A program made the translations under genes and the position numbers. The notes beneath the pieces are model-generated. The model was given only the letters and a program-made list of their open reading frames with translations. It had not been told where the DNA came from and did not search any database. From the NCBI GenBank assembly GCA_002914805.1, contig JXTB01000722.1, positions 46,068-110,067 on the forward strand: a stretch of 64,000 bases of DNA, in the 5' to 3' direction. Numbering within the stretch: the stretch's first letter is position 1; each line of letters opens with the position of its first letter. Source of the stretch: Parasponia andersonii (taxonomy: Eukaryota; Streptophyta; Magnoliopsida; Rosales; Cannabaceae). Positions 59,614-64,000 of the stretch are shown here, one piece after another.

Positions 59614-62600
59614 TTTTCTCCTCTTTTGTGTTCGTTTTCTTGTTCATGCTCACCTCAATTGCTCACTTTGTGAATAACCGTTTCAAAAAGTCAGAGCAAC
59701 TCGTAGCACTTGCCCACGCAGTCGGCACTAGTAGCACTACGTATTCTTTTCCATTTATGGCTTGGGCTGAGATTGCGCAGTATTGAGCTTTGTCATGCTC
59801 TACGGCCTACGCCGCTTGTAAGAGAAGAATGCGAGTCTCTTTTTTTGTTTTTTTTAAGTCTCTTTTGTAACTTTTTTTTTGAATAAAATTAAAATTTAAT
59901 TTATCATATGTATAATTAGTACAAAAGCTTTTTTTTTTTGTGAAGAAATTAGTACAGCAACTCAATCAGGACAATAATGGAAGTACAAATAATTTATTAT
60001 AGACTTATAGTAAATTAATAATCAGTAAAACTTTTATATTTGACTAGCAGAACTAAACACAAAACGTATTATGGGTTATAACTGGAGCTTTATAAGGATA
60101 CCTTTTCACTTTTTAAAATTATCTACTGCCACTTGAGTTATTTTTTACGACTAGTACTGTGACAGGTCTTTTGTGAAAATTAATCTTGAACCATGTAAAA
60201 GTGTTAAATCCAAAAGATAAATATGAAAAATTACATAAAAATAAAGAAAATAAATATAACCTTGATCTAGAATTAGGTGAGACAAAATATAGATTTAAAT
60301 CTATGATAATTTGTAGGTTCACACAAGGAAATGATCATTGAAAATAGAAATGAAAAAAGAAAACAATAAAACATAAATTCCCGCCAGAAAGGAAGATAGG
60401 TGAGAGTTACAATAAGGATGACGAGAATATTTTGAGAAGGGGGCTAGCATTTTTTCTAAATATGAATTTCTTTTGCACTATTTCTTAGTCTTACTATAAT
60501 GAGAAAAAAAATATATGTAACAGTGACTCAGAAAAAGATTGCATTTAGCATTCTTCGTCTTGTAAAACTAATATCACCCAAAAATGTCTCATAAGTAGAT
60601 CTTATATGTGGACTCCATACTCTACTACTAGGGTGTTGTGAGCAATATTAATATAAGTGTGTTTTGTAAATAGATTATACATATGGACTTCATGCCCTAC
60701 TAATGACTAATGAGCAATGTATAGTGTGAACCTTGATTAGGTTTTCAATTCTCGTTATTGCATTAATGTTTTGTCTTGCCGGACTTTATGCATTAAAACA
60801 CTAGTGGTAGTGCCTTTACAAAAATGTTTTTTTCTCGTCTGACTAGATAAATTCTCATTCAATCTTAATAAAAGCTTGAATATTTAAAGGATAACTGGCT
60901 ATTTGACTATTTTTTGACCCAATACTAAGTATATAACTAAGTTCAAAAGTTTATAGCTAAAAATTTGTTTGGTAACCACTTATTTAAACAGTTTTTTTTG
61001 TTCTTTTAATTAAAAAAGTGAGAATACTTTTCAAAAGCATGTTTGATAAAAGCTACTTTTCCTTTCTGCTTTTTTAATCTGACAATAAAATTTTTAAAAT
61101 TTTGAAAACAAAAATTTCTTACTTTAAACAATTTTTTAAAAAGATCAGTTTCAAAATTCAAATATATTAATCACTATCACTCTTGTCACTATCTCTTAGC
61201 CTCTTGTAAAAATAGTATTTTTCTAAATATTTTTAAAAGTGGTACATTTCGAAATAAAAATTTAAAAAAATGATATTTTTCAAAATATAACTATAGGAAA
61301 TGGGAAGTTCCCAAAATATTTAGAAAATATCACTTTTTAAAGTTTTATTTTTAAAAATACAACTTCTAAAATTTATTTAGACAAATAATTTTTTTTTCTC
61401 TCTCCTCATTTTGTCTTCCTTTTTCCCCTTATTACTCTCCTTTTTAATTTTCACTTTTAAAAGTAAAAAGTACTAGTTACCAAGCATGTTTTATTTTTTT
61501 ATTTTAAAAAACAAAAAGCAAAAATATTGTTACCAAACACATTTTTATTTTTGAAAATCAAAAAACAAAATAAGAAAAGTACTTTCAATTTTGTGTTTAA
61601 ATAAACAAAAAAATGTTGCCAAATAACACCTAAATGTCCGACTTAATAACAATAATGAAAATACAATATATTCTACAACTGAAACTTAAAAAAAAAAAAA
61701 TGAACATTTAGCTTTAATTTTTAAAACATGAACATCTACTTAAATCAATTTAAATCGAAAAATCAAACTTGAGTGAGTTGAAAATACATGCTCCGGAAAA
61801 CCAAACTTGAAATGAGTAATTCTGAATAACATGTTTTTATGATATTTGAGAGTAAATCTGATACTCATTCTAAAAAAATGCTAGGTGTAAAATAATTTTC
61901 TCTCTTCTCAACTAGGTAAAAGCTAAAAAGAAAGTGTACTCCATTATTTTAGGTAAGTGTTTCAATTTATCCTGCACAACACAAGATTTATTAACACAGT
62001 TTTCAACTTCTCTTTCTTTTCAATCCTCTTTCTTTTTGGTTAGTCTCTTATGCTCCCGAATGGAATTGCCACGGCCCTAAACCTCTAACTAGGGATAACC
62101 CCTTTTAAAAATGAATTTGGACCGCTCGGATGCCCGTTATGGGCCTTTCAATTTCATCACTCGATCACATATCACATATGTCATATATATGTTCATAGTC
62201 AAGACTCGAGGTCTCATGCATGTAGTTTTCTACGTTACAAAATGTTGTTTTGCTGGGATGCTTTGTGTTTAGAAGATTTTTTTTTTTCCGCTCACCTGTG
62301 TCATAATGTTAAGATCTACATATCAACACAGAACAATTAACTCAACATGTTATCCTTGTTATACATGACATAAAAATTCCCTGGATCCTAGTCTGAACTC
62401 ATTAAACACAAAAGAAATTAACAAAATACAAATTTAGGTAAATAATCGAAATTATATAACCCAGTTATGATGAGTTACCCACCGCCGGCACGTATGCTAC
62501 TGTTTCTAGTTTCCACCACCAAGCGCGTCCATATCACGATACCCACTTGTTAACTCCCACTCGCTCTCCCAGATGCGTAAAACGTAAATCACAATTCTAC

Positions 62601-62818
62601 CCTCCACTGGGCCCCACCTCACCCCGACTTTCTTCTTCTCCTTCGTTCCCTCTGCGCAAAACAAATAAACAGACAAAAACAAATTACTCCAGCCTGTTCC
62701 CTGTGTAATCGCTTACGGAGTCACGGTACGGTACTGACTACTTAGACTAACAACCTCACTAGCTCACTTACTTACTTACCTCTCTCATTCTCTCTCTCTC
62801 ACACTTCTCCACTCCGCC
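59614..62818. other. Intergenic DNA between the PPR and GH17 genes
   Basis: AT-rich. Between about 60895 and 61640 there is a stretch whose left edge (tttgtttggtaaccac) is mirrored at the right by gttaccaaacac and gttgccaaataacacc, suggesting a decayed fold-back element. The last 60 bases are CT-rich leader-like sequence (ctctctcattctctctctctc). A TATA box for the GH17 gene was not identified with confidence. Confidence 0.45.
60895..61640. repeat. Degenerate inverted-repeat region (possible hAT-like MITE)
   Basis: Words of the ttggtaac / gttaccaa type appear on opposite strands near both edges, with A- and T-rich mirrored tracts between. No exact termini or target duplication could be set. 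Confidence 0.3.
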
Positions 62819-63901
62819 ATGGACTTAAAGAACCCTTTTAGGACTCCACCTCTTCTGTCTCTCCAACCCATTTTTATCATCATCATCTTCTTCTTCCTAG
62901 CGGGCCACCTCTGCGCATCAGTCCCCGCCGCCTACTCAATCGGCGTCAACTACGGCACCGTCGCCGACAACCTCCCGCCGCCGTCCCAAGTCGCCGAATT
63001 CCTCAAGACCCAAACGACCATCGACCGGGTCAAGACCTTCGACGCCAACCCGGACATCCTCCGGGCCTTCGCCAATACCGGCATCGCCGTAACCGTCACC
63101 GTAGGAAACGGGGACGTCCCGGCTCTGGCCAAGCTCCCAGCCGCTCAGTCGTGGGTCGCCAACAACGTTATACCGTTTTACCCCCAGACCCGGATTAACC
63201 GAATCGCCGTGGGCAACGAAATCCTCGCCACTTCCGATAAGAGCCTCATCGCGCATCTATTGCCCGCGATGAAGGCGCTCCACTCGGCTCTCAAGCTGGC
63301 TAACGCCACCGCTGTCCAAGTCTCGACCCCTCACTCACTCGGCATACTCGCCCCGGACTCGGAGCCGCCGAGTTCGGGTCGGTTCCGACGCGGGTACGAC
63401 CGGGTGGTATTCGCCCCGATGCTGGAGTTCCACAGGCAGACGAAGTCCCCCATCATGATAAACCCGTACCCGTTTTTCGGGTTCTCGGCCAAGACGCTGA
63501 ACTACGCGCTGTTCAAGCCAAACGGCGGCGTTTTCGACAACGCGACGGGCCTTAACTACACGAACATGTTCGACGCCCAGATGGACGCGGTCTTCTCGGC
63601 GATGAAGAAGGTGGGCTACGACGACGTGGATATCGTCGTTGCGGAGACGGGTTGGCCCTCCGCGGGTGACCCGAACCAGCCCGACGTGAACGTGGAGAAC
63701 GCGCTGTCGTATAACGGGAACCTCATGCGGCACGTGAGTTCAGGTAGAGGGACGCCCTTAATGCCGAACAGGACCTTCGAGACCTACATTTTCTCTCTCT
63801 TCAACGAGAACCTGAAACCCACCACCTCCGAGAAAAATTACGGGTTGTTCAGACCCGACCTGACTCCGGTTTACGATGTTGGCGTTTTACGAAATCAACA
63901 G
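62819..63901 (+). CDS. Glucan endo-1,3-beta-glucosidase, GH17 family (first exon, gene continues beyond the window)
   Basis: The start codon at 62819 sits in a strong context (gccATGG). The exon encodes 361 residues and ends at 63901 in phase 0 (CAG|gtattt), so at least one more exon lies to the right. Residues 1 to about 38 form a signal peptide with a long isoleucine/phenylalanine core. The GH17 barrel begins SIGVNYGTVADNLPPP. The expected catalytic acid is Glu134 (AVGNEILA) and the nucleophile Glu276 (VVAETGWPS); LFNENLKP and NYGLFRPD are further family motifs. Possible N-glycosylation sites are N162 and N241. Such enzymes cleave callose-type beta-1,3-glucan in the wall or at plasmodesmata. 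Related plant proteins carry a C-terminal X8 carbohydrate-binding domain and a GPI signal, which would be in the missing part. The exon is far richer in GC than its surroundings. Confidence 0.93.
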
Positions 63902-64000
63902 GTATTTTTTATTTTATTTCATTATATATATATATAGGAACTATTTCCGGTAGCCGGTATCTCTTCCAATCAGCTGCGGAAGTCTACATTTTCCGTCGTT
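63902..64000 (+). other. Start of the first intron of the GH17 gene
   Basis: Begins gtattttttatttt and contains a short (ta)n run. The frame would stop after about 11 further codons if not spliced. Confidence 0.7.

Noticed and set aside
59556..59786. Plus-strand frame MAESSPFSGQEEEFG with a hydrophobic segment, overlapping the PPR start
   Set aside because: Most of its first part is antisense to the PPR coding region, and it has no family resemblance. A hydrophobic run alone is not evidence of a gene.
62936..63733. Minus-strand open frames opposite the GH17 exon (106 and 132 codons)
   Set aside because: They are shadows of a GC-rich coding exon with periodic codon usage; no family resemblance.

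Overview
This is a plant nuclear window, most likely from a eudicot. It is AT-rich, its genes have introns and encode plant-specific protein families, and about half of it consists of LTR retrotransposons and AT-rich fold-back repeats. One run of 421 Ns (33966-34386) and one single N (46819) show that it is a draft assembly. I cannot name the species.

Five protein-coding genes look intact. Two belong to the receptor-like cytoplasmic kinase family RLCK-VII and converge on each other: a PCRK/PBL-type kinase (+, 3561-5920, 4 exons, 456 aa) and an APK1/PBL9-type kinase (-, 10052-12405, 6 exons, 406 aa). A solo LTR (8491-9324) lies between them. At the other end are a methyl-CpG-binding-domain gene of the MBD5/6 type (-, 54291-57209, 3 exons, 243 aa), an intronless P-class pentatricopeptide-repeat gene (-, 57901-59613, 570 aa), and the first exon of a secreted GH17 beta-1,3-glucanase (+, from 62819) that runs off the window.

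The middle is transposon territory. A complete 12.4-kb Ty3/gypsy element of the Tat type (16222-28619) has two LTRs and an exact 5-bp target duplication. It carries a degenerate gag-pol with an additional RNase H, two tandem arrays behind pol, and a multi-exon antisense gene. A 4.7-kb Ty1/copia element in minus orientation (37266-41974) has diverged LTRs and has lost its protease. From about 43.7 to 51.8 kb a Ty3/gypsy pol is interrupted by a second gypsy element (43949-49455). The inner element is bounded by TG..CA ends and a 5-bp duplication (acatt), and has itself lost the reverse-transcriptase core and integrase. The inner element, the solo LTR at 8.5 kb, and a 42.5-kb fragment belong to one LTR family. 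Related families are at 1-663 and 50.8-51.8 kb. The first part of these LTRs still encodes the C-terminal tail of pol.

The remaining intergenic DNA is AT-rich. It holds at least two families of small fold-back (MITE-like) elements present as two copies each, local duplications, microsatellites and two G-rich tracts. The five host genes are unrelated in pathway: immune or growth signalling kinases, a DNA-methylation reader, an organelle RNA-binding protein and a cell-wall enzyme. No operon-like or clustered system is visible. The most useful warning for a reader is the perfect 490-bp repeat joined by a single N in the inner gypsy gag, which is almost certainly an assembly artefact.
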